A stretch of 15,346 nucleotides of DNA from an uncultured Bacteroidales bacterium (GTDB lineage: Bacteria > Bacteroidota > Bacteroidia > Bacteroidales > UBA932): assembly GCA_946549475.1 (NCBI GenBank), contig CAMNQO010000022.1, positions 1 to 15,346 on the forward strand, in the 5' to 3' direction. Below are positions 1-7,047 of the stretch, piece after piece. Position 1 is the stretch's first letter; every line of letters starts with the position of its first letter. The position numbers were made by a program, and so were the translations under genes. The notes beneath the pieces were generated by a model that saw only the letters and a program-made list of their open reading frames with translations, was not told the DNA's origin and searched no databases.

Positions 1-642
1 TCCGGGGCCGTCATTGAGGTCAAGTGCCAGCAATATTCCCCGGGTGGCATCCACATTGACCCGCCGCTTGCCCTCTTCAATCTGTTCCGTGAGCATGTAG
101 AGCCCCATATCTTGTTCGTTGAGAATCAGATTGACATAACGGGAATGGTTGGCGTGGGGGAGTTCAAGTTCGTGGGCAAGGGTGAAGGCGACATTGTTCA
201 TCAGATGGGTGATGTCACGGAAATCGGCCAGCAACGCCCAGTCCTTTCCCTTTTCCATTCCCATCATCGGACTGGATTGGTCCAGTTTGATGCGGTAGGG
301 CTTTTTTGGATACCAGGCCCAGGTCGAATTGCCCCGTCCCCGGATTTTTCCGCGCAAGTACAAGTGGTCGGGAAAGAATCCGTTTCCTTTGAGATTGACC
401 TCGCAGGCAACATAATTCTCTTTGGAACTGACGGGGGTCTGGTTGTCTGTCGTGATTTCAAGCCGTCCTACGCCGTATTGGTAATAGTCGTATTTTTCTA
501 TCTCGCTTTCCGGCAGAGGCGTGATCCGGTCCTTGCTGCAGGAAACGAAAGCGCTCAATGCCATCAGGCTTGCCCAGAGCAGACCTGTCCCTCGCCGGAT
601 CCTGTGAAGGGGCCTTACGGGTATTATCGTTTCAGCAGCCAT
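1..642 (-). CDS. CotH-family protein, putative lipoprotein (3' end cut by window)
   Basis: The first 214 residues are visible and the reading frame runs off the left edge. The N-terminus has basic residues, a hydrophobic stretch and a cysteine at residue 35 (AFVSC), which suggests a lipoprotein signal peptide and export. The body matches the CotH family, which contains atypical protein-kinase-like proteins. Visible motifs are RGRGNSTW (101-108), KKPYRIKL (113-120), the WALLADFRDIT block (about 135-145) and GLYMLTEQIEEGK (180-192). In Bacteroidota such proteins are often secreted, and their substrates are mostly unknown. The ATG at 642 lies inside the 3' end of the GH127 gene (19-nt overlap), so the two are probably co-transcribed and translationally coupled. 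A later ATG at residue 27 would destroy the signal peptide. Family call is firm; function is not established. Confidence 0.85.
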   Translation of the reverse strand, partial: MAAETIIPVRPLHRIRRGTGLLWASLMALSAFVSCSKDRITPLPESEIEKYDYYQYGVGRLEITTDNQTPVSSKENYVACEVNLKGNGFFPDHLYLRGKIRGRGNSTWAWYPKKPYRIKLDQSSPMMGMEKGKDWALLADFRDITHLMNNVAFTLAHELELPHANHSRYVNLILNEQDMGLYMLTEQIEEGKRRVNVDATRGILLALDLNDGPG

Positions 643-2684
643 ACATTCATTTCTCCTTTTCCGCGATGGTTCCAGGCATAGTAAGGTATCAAGGATAGAG
701 TGACGGGCTTCCGGCCGTTGTAGGCTTGTGCTTTGAGCATCAATATCTGTGTGCCGTCACCCTCGTCGGCTTTCAGGGCATCGCCGGTCCCGCAGAGGGG
801 AATGCCTTTGAACGGCTCGACGCCTATCGGGGCATTTTCTGCCAGACGGACGCTGCGTACGGAACAGCCCGGATTGTCAATTTCTTCGGCGCAATACACG
901 AGGGGGCCGCGTTCGATGGCAAGACGCCCGCGGTCGGCTTCCACGCGCTCATCGGCTTGTACGAGACGGGGCTCCATGTCAAAGTGCAGGCGGACTTCAT
1001 CTCCTTTCTGCCACTTGCGGTCAAGGCTCAGGTAGCCGTCTTCTCCCACTGCCGCGGTGAGGCTGCCCGCGCCGGCCGTTCCCGCAGCACCGGACGCAGG
1101 GATGCGTTCGCCGTTGATTTCCACCCAATAATCCAGCTGCTTGCCGTCGGCATATTGGTAGAGACCGCCCGGCGTCACTTCACCGCGTACCCATCCGGGG
1201 ATGCGCAGTTTGAGGGTCATCTCTGCCGCCTCATCCAGGCGGAAGACGATGTCTCCGTCCCAGGGATAGCGGGTCTGCTGGCTGAGGGAGATGGTCTTTC
1301 CGTTCAGCATTGTCGTCAGCGTACAGGGCATGTAGAGGTTTACATATAGATTGTCGCCTTGTTTGGCATAGACATAGCCCGGCAAGGAAGGAATGAACCG
1401 GCTGATGTTGGAGGGGCAGCAGGCACAACCGAACCAGGGCTGGCGCAGATGGCTGCCGTCGGATTCGAGCGGGTTGGGATAGAAGAAAGCCCCGCCGTCA
1501 AGCGATACGCCGCTGATAAGTCCGTTGTAGAGCGTTCGTTCAAGCACATCATAGTAGCGGCTCCGGCCGTGCAGGAGGAACATGCGGTGGTTGACATACA
1601 CATGGCCGATGGCAGCGCAAGTCTCACAATAAGATGTGGCGTTGGGCAGGTAGTAATTCTCGCCGAATGCTTCTCCCTCTTTCGTGGCACCGATGCCGCC
1701 GGTGAGGTAGAGTTTGCAGCGGACGATATTGTCCCAGATACGCTCGATGGCTTCGATGTATGAAGGATCTCCGGTCAAGGCAGCCACATCGGCCATCCCG
1801 GCGTACATGTAGGCGGCCCGGACGGCATGTCCGACCGCTTCGTCCTGCTCTGTTACGGGCTTGTGGGATTGGCTGTAGGCATCACGGATGGTGGTTTTGC
1901 CACGGTAATCGAGGAAGAATTTGGCTTCGTCGAGATATTTTTTCTCCCCCGTTGCCAGATACAGGCGGCACAGGGCCATCTCGGCAATCTGGTGTCCGGG
2001 TACGACGCAGGCCTGGCCCGCTGCTGCACCCACTTCCCGCACGACGCAGTCGGCATAACGGATGGCGATGTCGAGGAAGTTGCGCTTGCCCGTGGCCTGA
2101 TAGTGTGCGACCGCTCCTTCTACCATGTGTCCGAGATTGTAGAGTTCGTGGCTGAGCACCTCTTCTTTCGACCAGCGGCTTTCTCCAGCCCATTCATGGG
2201 GATGTTCGGGATTCATCGTCCGGGGCGTATAGAGATAGCCGTCAGGCTCCTGGGCGGCGGCAACCAGTACGAGTATGCTGTCTATATAGGCTTCCAGTTC
2301 AGGGTCGGGGCTTACCTGCAGGACATAACTGGCTCCTTCGATGGTCTTATAGACATCCGTGTCGTCAAAGGAAAAGCCGCTTGGAGGAAAGCCCAGATTT
2401 TCCGTGGCTTCCATCTGCCGGCGGGCCTGCACGAAATTCAGGTAGCGCCCGCTTTCCTCGCATTTGGAAAAAGCGAGAGGAATGGTGACTTTGCGTGAGG
2501 CTTCGAGCCGTTGCCCCCAGAAACTGTCAGGAGCGACTTTGACTTCCGTAAATGACACCGGTGTGACGGGGTAGCCTTGCCGGACTTCGTTTTTGCAGCC
2601 ATTCAAAAGAAGTATCGCAGTCAGCATGAGAAGCAGTCCTTTTGCCCGCTTGAGCAAGAGGGTGCATCGTTTGTGTAGGGTCAT
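624..2684 (-). CDS. Glycoside hydrolase family 127, beta-L-arabinofuranosidase-like lipoprotein
   Basis: This 686-aa protein has a basic N-terminus, a hydrophobic stretch and a lipobox (LLNGC, Cys30), so it is probably anchored in the outer membrane or periplasm. The rest matches the GH127 (DUF1680) family, an alpha/alpha barrel followed by beta domains. The zinc-thiolate site known from HypBA1 is intact: Glu354 and Cys356 in YCETC, and the pair Cys422-Cys423 in CACCPSN, one of which is the nucleophile by homology. Glu338 in GEAFGE fits the acid/base position. The expected reaction is release of L-arabinofuranose from beta-linked arabinosides; exact substrate is unknown. The start at 2684 gives a proper signal peptide and sits 17 nt after the permease-like gene. 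The same frame stays open far upstream, but that part is antiframe to the membrane protein and is not coding. Its end overlaps the CotH gene. Confidence 0.92.
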   Translation of the reverse strand: MTLHKRCTLLLKRAKGLLLMLTAILLLNGCKNEVRQGYPVTPVSFTEVKVAPDSFWGQRLEASRKVTIPLAFSKCEESGRYLNFVQARRQMEATENLGFPPSGFSFDDTDVYKTIEGASYVLQVSPDPELEAYIDSILVLVAAAQEPDGYLYTPRTMNPEHPHEWAGESRWSKEEVLSHELYNLGHMVEGAVAHYQATGKRNFLDIAIRYADCVVREVGAAAGQACVVPGHQIAEMALCRLYLATGEKKYLDEAKFFLDYRGKTTIRDAYSQSHKPVTEQDEAVGHAVRAAYMYAGMADVAALTGDPSYIEAIERIWDNIVRCKLYLTGGIGATKEGEAFGENYYLPNATSYCETCAAIGHVYVNHRMFLLHGRSRYYDVLERTLYNGLISGVSLDGGAFFYPNPLESDGSHLRQPWFGCACCPSNISRFIPSLPGYVYAKQGDNLYVNLYMPCTLTTMLNGKTISLSQQTRYPWDGDIVFRLDEAAEMTLKLRIPGWVRGEVTPGGLYQYADGKQLDYWVEINGERIPASGAAGTAGAGSLTAAVGEDGYLSLDRKWQKGDEVRLHFDMEPRLVQADERVEADRGRLAIERGPLVYCAEEIDNPGCSVRSVRLAENAPIGVEPFKGIPLCGTGDALKADEGDGTQILMLKAQAYNGRKPVTLSLIPYYAWNHRGKGEMNVWLLKR

Positions 2685-2701
2685 ATAGTCAGTTTTTGAG
2701 G

Positions 2702-3796
2702 TTATAATGTCAAATCTTTGTCTTGTATCCAGCCGATCTTGCGCAAGGGGAGTGCGAAGAGGGGGCACAGTACGGCGGGCAGCAACACGCTTACCAGCAA
2801 CAAGCCCGTCCAGTCTTCCCAGCCGGGCGTGAGCGTCCGGGCTCCGGCCGCGAGGGCGGCGGCGGAAGGCTCCACCCATCCCGTCCATACGCCGATGGGA
2901 CCGCAGAGACCGCAGGTGCCCATCCCGGAATTGACGGCGGCGCCGTTCATCTCCAGGTGGAAGAGGCAGGTGGCGAGGGGACCGGTGACGGCGCTGGTGA
3001 GGATGGGCGGAATCCAGATGCGGGGATTGCGGACGATATTGCCCATCTGCAGCATGCTGGTGCCGATGCCTTGGCTGATGAGTCCGCCCCAGCGGTTCTC
3101 CCGGAAGGACATCGTGGCGAAGCCCACCATCTGGGCGCAGCAGCCGGCCAGTGCGGCACCGCCGGCCAGCCCGGTCAGTCCCAGCCCGGCGCAGATGGCG
3201 GCCGAGGAAATGGGCAGGGTGAGGGCCATGCCGACCAGTACGGAGACCAGAATCCCCATCAGGAAAGGCTGCAACTGCGTTGCCCACATGATGACGCCGC
3301 CCAACCAGGTTGCAGCGCTTCCGATGGGCGCGGCGATAAGGGCGGCCATCAGTACGCCCGCCAGCAGCGTGACCGAGGGGGTGACCAAAATGTCGATGCG
3401 GGTTTCCTTGCTGACAAGTTTGCCGCATTCCGCTGCCAAGATGGCGACGACATAGACCGCGAAAGGTCCGCCGGCTCCTCCCAGGGCGTTGGTGGCCCAG
3501 CCCACGGGAATGAGGGTGAAGAGGACCATGGCGGGGGCCTGGAGCGCATATCCGATGGCGACGGCCATGGCCGGACCGGCCATCGCGGCGGCCAGGCTGC
3601 CCACGGTATAACCTTTCCCGGCGATGGCGACCCATTCTTTTGTCAGGAATCCGATGTGAAACTGGCTCCCCAGCGTGTTGAGGATGGTCCCGATCAGCAA
3701 GGTGCAGAAAAGTCCCTGTGCCATGGCTCCCATCGCATCGATGCCGTATCGTCCCAGCGAGGGAACGACATTTTTCCTTGCCAGAAGTTCTTTCAT
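2702..3796 (-). CDS. PTS EIIC-like membrane protein (PfoR / PTS_EIIC_2 family)
   Basis: A 364-aa, very hydrophobic protein with roughly 9-10 membrane segments. The N-terminal block around residues 18-43 (GIDAMGAMAQG, then LIGTILNTLG) and the C-terminal block around 231-303 (FRENRWGGLISQGIGTSMLQ, NIVRNPRIWIPP, GMGTCGLCGPIG) are characteristic of the PTS_EIIC_2 or PfoR-like family. No EIIA or EIIB phosphoryl-transfer domain is fused or encoded nearby. Transport by classical phosphotransfer is therefore not supported here; it may act as a facilitator or sensor. It is the first gene of a minus-strand unit with GH127 and CotH genes, which suggests a role with sugars or glycosides. The chosen ATG gives the usual family N-terminus (MKELLARK); an earlier in-frame ATG at 3955 would run through the promoter region and overlap recJ, so I reject it. 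Confidence 0.85.
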   Translation of the reverse strand: MKELLARKNVVPSLGRYGIDAMGAMAQGLFCTLLIGTILNTLGSQFHIGFLTKEWVAIAGKGYTVGSLAAAMAGPAMAVAIGYALQAPAMVLFTLIPVGWATNALGGAGGPFAVYVVAILAAECGKLVSKETRIDILVTPSVTLLAGVLMAALIAAPIGSAATWLGGVIMWATQLQPFLMGILVSVLVGMALTLPISSAAICAGLGLTGLAGGAALAGCCAQMVGFATMSFRENRWGGLISQGIGTSMLQMGNIVRNPRIWIPPILTSAVTGPLATCLFHLEMNGAAVNSGMGTCGLCGPIGVWTGWVEPSAAALAAGARTLTPGWEDWTGLLLVSVLLPAVLCPLFALPLRKIGWIQDKDLTL

Positions 3797-3822
3797 ACAG
3801 GCGTGTCCACTTATTTCTACCG

Positions 3823-3830
3823 CGAAGATA
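3823..3830 (-). promoter_or_regulatory. Weak candidate -7 box for the EIIC-like gene
   Basis: On the minus strand this reads TATCTTCG, one mismatch from the Bacteroidota -7 consensus TAnnTTTG, 27 nt upstream of the ATG at 3796. No TTTG lies at the proper -33 spacing, so the call is tentative. The identical octamer occurs upstream of exbB. Confidence 0.28.
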
Positions 3831-3895
3831 CAAAATCCTGACAAAATGGCTATCTTTCCGCATCGCTTTGCTCGCGGCAATATTCTCTCGCCTCG

Positions 3896-3919
3896 GATGA
3901 GCAAATAGATTTGCTCATC
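3896..3919. promoter_or_regulatory. 24-bp dyad, candidate operator in the EIIC-like/recJ intergenic region
   Basis: A perfect inverted repeat with 11-bp arms (GATGAGCAAAT and ATTTGCTCATC) and a 2-nt spacer. It covers the TTTG -33 box of the recJ promoter (3910-3913) and lies 100-123 bp upstream of the EIIC-like gene start. No T-tract follows, so it does not look like a terminator. It fits a binding site for a dimeric regulator, but no regulator gene is in the window. Confidence 0.5.
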
Positions 3920-3941
3920 TCTCGGCTTATCCGTATCTTTG
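3910..3941 (+). promoter_or_regulatory. Bacteroides-type promoter of recJ
   Basis: TTTG at 3910-3913, a 20-nt spacer, then TATCTTTG at 3934-3941. Both boxes match the Bacteroidota housekeeping consensus (TTTG, 19-21 nt, TAnnTTTG) exactly. The -7 box forms one half of a perfect 16-bp palindrome, TATCTTTGCAAAGATA (3934-3949). Transcription would be expected to begin only a few bases from the recJ start codon at 3949. Confidence 0.7.
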
Positions 3942-3948
3942 CAAAGAT

Positions 3949-5733
3949 ATGGCAAAGGAAATTCAGTGGAAAATGATACCCCAAGGGGATCCCGAGGTGG
4001 TCAGCCGGCTTGCTTCCGAGTTGGGAATCGACCGCGTGCTCGCCACTCTGCTGGTTCAGCGCGGTATCAGGACCTTCGAGCAGGCCCGCGATTTCTTCCG
4101 CCCTTCCCTGTCTTCACTCCATGACCCCTTCTTGATGAAGGATATGGACAAGGCGGTCGCCCGGATCGAACAGGCCCTTGCGCGCCGGGAAAAGATGCTG
4201 ATTTACGGCGACTACGATGTGGACGGCACGACGGCGGTCGCCTTGGTACTGTCCTTTTTCCAGCGTTTCACCTCGGAGATTGATTTTTATATTCCGGACC
4301 GTTATGTCGAGGGCTACGGCCTGTCCTACAAGAGCATCGATTGGGCGCAGGAGAACGGCTTTTCACTGATCGTGACCCTCGATTGCGGCATCAAGGCCAT
4401 CGACAAGACCCGGTATGCCGCCGAAAGAGGCATCGATCTCATCATCTGTGACCACCACCTTCCGGACAGCGAGTTGCCGCCGGCTGTCGCCGTACTCGAC
4501 CCCAAACGGACGGATTGCCACTACCCCTACGACGACCTCAGCGGTTGCGGGGTGGGATTCAAACTGGTGCAGGCTTATGCCCGGTCCCACGATGTGCCGT
4601 TCGAGGAAATCATTCCTCTTCTTGACCTGCTGGTCGTGAGCATCGCTTCCGACCTGGTCGGCGTGACGGGAGAGAACCGCGTACTGGCTCATTTCGGACT
4701 CAAACAACTCAATGAGCAGCCTCGCAAGGGACTGTTGGCGATGATCAACCTCTCCGGACTGGATCCCAAGCATATCACGATCGATGATATCGTCTTCAAA
4801 ATCGGTCCCCGCATCAATGCCGCCGGGCGCATGGAGTCCGGACGCATCGCCGTGCAACTGCTGACGGCCCGGACCGATGCCGACGCCATACGGATCGGTG
4901 AGGAAATCAACCAGCACAACAACGACCGCAAGGCGGCGGACAGAAGCATCACCGAAGAAGCCAAGGCTCTGGTGGAGGCGTTCGAGAGGCCGGTCTCCTC
5001 CCTGGAAGAATTGCAGCGCCGGGCTTCGGACGGCATCTGTCTGGCCGGGGAGCATGCGACCATCGTGTATAATTCCGGATGGCACAAAGGCGTCGTCGGG
5101 ATCGTGGCTTCGCGACTGGTGGAAGCGTTCTATCGTCCGACAATCGTATTGACGCGCTCGGGCGGCCTGGTCACGGGCTCGGCCCGCAGCGTCCACGGCT
5201 TTGATTTGTACGAGGCCATCAACAGTTGCAGCGACCTCCTGGAAAATTTCGGAGGGCATCTGTATGCCGCCGGCCTTACGCTCAAAGAAGAAAATCTGCC
5301 GGAGTTCTGCACCCGGATGGAAGCCTTCATCGCTTCCCATGTGACGCAGACCCTGCTGACGCCCGTGGTCGATATTGATGCGGACCTTCCCTTTACCGGT
5401 ATCACCCCCAAGTTTTTCCGCATCCTCAAACAGTTCCAGCCTTTCGGTCCCGGCAATCCGCTGCCGGTATTCCGCACCGAAAATGTCTATGACAACGGCA
5501 ACGGCCGCCGCGTCGGCGCCGATGGCAACCACCTCAAACTGGAACTCATCGAAGAGACCTCGCCCTACCATCCCATCGCCGCCATCGCCTTCAACCAGGC
5601 CGGCTGCTTCCAGTACATCAAGGAGGGCAACCCCATCGACATCTGCTACAGCATCGTCGAGAACTACTACCGCGGCATCGCCAACATCCAGCTCCGCATC
5701 CGCGACATCAAAGAGCGCGAAGAGATGATATAG
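3949..5733 (+). CDS. recJ: Single-stranded-DNA-specific 5'-3' exonuclease RecJ
   Basis: A 594-aa cytoplasmic DHH-superfamily nuclease of usual RecJ length. It degrades single-stranded DNA 5' to 3' in recombination and repair. Metal-binding motifs are visible: GDYDVDG (87-93), LDCG (144-147), CDHHLPD (167-173) and the CGVGFKL block (200-206). The DHHA1 substrate-binding part has SARSVHG (411-417) and GGHLYAAG (435-442). The C-terminal part carries QPFGPGNPLPVF (497-508), typical of RecJ. The first ATG keeps the N-terminal KIQW/KM-type segment conserved near RecJ starts and lies right next to the predicted transcription start. The gene is transcribed alone, divergent from the sugar unit, and ends 12 bp before the first 95-bp repeat. 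Confidence 0.96.
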   Translation: MAKEIQWKMIPQGDPEVVSRLASELGIDRVLATLLVQRGIRTFEQARDFFRPSLSSLHDPFLMKDMDKAVARIEQALARREKMLIYGDYDVDGTTAVALVLSFFQRFTSEIDFYIPDRYVEGYGLSYKSIDWAQENGFSLIVTLDCGIKAIDKTRYAAERGIDLIICDHHLPDSELPPAVAVLDPKRTDCHYPYDDLSGCGVGFKLVQAYARSHDVPFEEIIPLLDLLVVSIASDLVGVTGENRVLAHFGLKQLNEQPRKGLLAMINLSGLDPKHITIDDIVFKIGPRINAAGRMESGRIAVQLLTARTDADAIRIGEEINQHNNDRKAADRSITEEAKALVEAFERPVSSLEELQRRASDGICLAGEHATIVYNSGWHKGVVGIVASRLVEAFYRPTIVLTRSGGLVTGSARSVHGFDLYEAINSCSDLLENFGGHLYAAGLTLKEENLPEFCTRMEAFIASHVTQTLLTPVVDIDADLPFTGITPKFFRILKQFQPFGPGNPLPVFRTENVYDNGNGRRVGADGNHLKLELIEETSPYHPIAAIAFNQAGCFQYIKEGNPIDICYSIVENYYRGIANIQLRIRDIKEREEMI

Positions 5734-5745
5734 ACGCGCCGCCGT

Positions 5746-5840
5746 CTCTGGTGCGTATATAGGGGCGTTGGTAGGTACCTGTATGCGCGAAAAAGGCTGA
5801 AAATGCGCATGTAGGGGTGTCGGCGAGCGCCTGTATGCGC
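5746..5840 (+). repeat. 95-bp double-hairpin repeat, left copy (REP/BIME-like)
   Basis: The copy starts 12 bp after the recJ stop and ends 28 bp from the transposase stop. It contains two related 36-nt hairpin units, 5753-5788 and 5805-5840, joined by a 16-nt A-rich linker. In each unit the 3' arm is CCTGTATGCGC, pairing with GCGTATATAGG in unit 1 and GCGCATGTAGG in unit 2, with two G-T wobbles each. An alternative fold has a 9-bp outer stem, an 8-nt bulge and an inner stem of GGTA/TACC or GGCG/CGCC. No T-run follows, so a simple recJ terminator is less likely. Confidence 0.85.
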
Positions 5841-5868
5841 GAATGCAAGCGGCTGTCGGAATAACACT

Positions 5869-6735
5869 CTACAGTGAATCCAAGATTTGTATGACTTGTT
5901 CTGACGGGACAGAAGTTAGCCGGGCAATTTGGCGAGGGTCGCATTTGAACCGTGTTCGCATTTGGTATATCACCTCAACCTTCTGTTCAGGTCCTAATTC
6001 AGTAAATCCTTTTTTTTGAAACAGTGAGCGACACATTTCCTTGACAGCCATCACCATCATTTCATCACTAAAATTCATTATTCCACCAGGGTCGTTTTCC
6101 AGCCTTTTTTTCGCTTTCGATGAACTGTTGAGAAAATATAAGTAGCGTGCAGGTGATCTATATACCCTGTTTTCTACGAAATCTATATCAACATAAGATT
6201 CTGGCAATATGTAAGCATCGTCACCGACCAACCATTCTCCCGGAATTTGTGCTCTGCTATGCATCATTTTCCAAATGCTTCTCTTTGAAAAAGTTTTAGT
6301 CATTCTTCCTCGGGGCTTCCTTTGATTGAAAAAACATCCTCCGCTGCCCCACCTGTATTCATAGGAGGAAAAACAGATTTTTGCAGCGACACAGTTCATG
6401 TGCGTGTATGCAATGGCACGTTCCATATACTCATTACCAATGCTTATTTCCCTTATATCTACTTGCTTTTTTTTGAGGGCATCGTTCGTTTTGTACCGTC
6501 CATGAAGGTATTTTAAATAGTGAGATTTAAAGTAATTTATAAATCGGAGAGCATCATCCTTACAGCCTTTTAAGACGAAATGAACATGATTGGACATTAA
6601 TATAAATGCGATAATTTTGACTTTGGTAATATATGTCGTTAATGCCGTGATGTTCATGGCGGCCGTATAATCCTCATTGTCACGAAACCATATCCAAGAA
6701 TCTGTATGGTTGGTAGTAAGAAAAACAAAGTCCAT
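5869..6735 (-). CDS. REP-associated-type Y1/HUH transposase
   Basis: A 288-aa protein with a Y1 (IS200-like) transposase domain in about its first 130 residues. The metal-binding HUH motif is seen as SNHVHFVL (His50 and His52). The helix with the likely catalytic tyrosine reads AIAYTHMN (Tyr110), followed by YEYRWGSGG (125-133), the counterpart of the Y-x-W-S-S segment of RAYT proteins. Such enzymes nick and rejoin single-stranded DNA at hairpins. About 150 more residues follow, ending in a probable helix-turn-helix (about 256-285) that could bind DNA. An in-frame stop lies 12 codons upstream of the ATG, so the start is well bounded. The gene is AT-richer than its neighbours, has no tnpB, and lies between two 95-bp hairpin repeats. 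It appears intact. The RAYT assignment is by motif and context. Confidence 0.75.
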   Translation of the reverse strand: MDFVFLTTNHTDSWIWFRDNEDYTAAMNITALTTYITKVKIIAFILMSNHVHFVLKGCKDDALRFINYFKSHYLKYLHGRYKTNDALKKKQVDIREISIGNEYMERAIAYTHMNCVAAKICFSSYEYRWGSGGCFFNQRKPRGRMTKTFSKRSIWKMMHSRAQIPGEWLVGDDAYILPESYVDIDFVENRVYRSPARYLYFLNSSSKAKKRLENDPGGIMNFSDEMMVMAVKEMCRSLFQKKGFTELGPEQKVEVIYQMRTRFKCDPRQIARLTSVPSEQVIQILDSL

Positions 6736-7047
6736 ATCCTGGCGTTTTTAAGTTCTTCGAGAAACAATCCTGCCCGTAAGTCTTGTTTCTGATATGGCAC
6801 AATATTAAGTGAAAAATCTAAGATTCTTCAAAAAGTCATGAAATGTTTTTCTTTTTTTTGTCTTAATTGTGATTTTGCAAATCTTTAATCCAGTAATGGA
6901 TGCAAGCGCGCTTTTATCGATAAGGATGTTCGTGTGAGATGCACCATCCGGTATCGGACTACGGATGGTATCAGAGGGAGGAGGGATGCTTCGTAACCTT
7001 CCTTTCTCGTATTGGACGGTCCTTGCTGTGCGGCCATCCGTTGGTGG
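6736..7047. other. Non-coding stretch between the transposase gene and the right repeat
   Basis: 312 bp without a convincing gene. It holds the candidate transposase promoter (6800-6832), a T-rich run on the plus strand (6846-6859) and an inverted repeat ACCATCCG / CGGATGGT (6943-6950 and 6962-6969) with an 11-nt loop. The part after about 6900 is GC-richer than the part before it. Nothing else is recognised. Confidence 0.5.
6800..6832 (-). promoter_or_regulatory. Candidate promoter of the transposase gene
   Basis: On the minus strand, TTTG (6832-6829), a 21-nt spacer, then TAATATTG (6807-6800), one mismatch from TAnnTTTG. An A-rich tract lies just upstream (about 6846-6860 read on the minus strand), as often seen at Bacteroidota promoters. 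The leader would be roughly 60 nt. Confidence 0.4.

Noticed and set aside
624..3863. A single 1079-codon minus-strand frame covering the GH127 gene and the region to its right
   Set aside because: Only the part from 2684 down matches GH127 and begins with a lipoprotein signal. The rest is an Arg/His/Gly-rich shadow in another frame of the EIIC-like gene.
2702..3955. Longer EIIC-like protein starting at 3955
   Set aside because: The extra 53 residues run through the promoter/dyad region and into recJ, and do not fit the family N-terminus, which begins at the ATG at 3796.
5746..5840. Intrinsic terminator for recJ
   Set aside because: Stable hairpins are present after the stop, but no T-tract follows them on the plus strand, and the same sequence recurs at 7048-7142 away from any plus-strand gene end.
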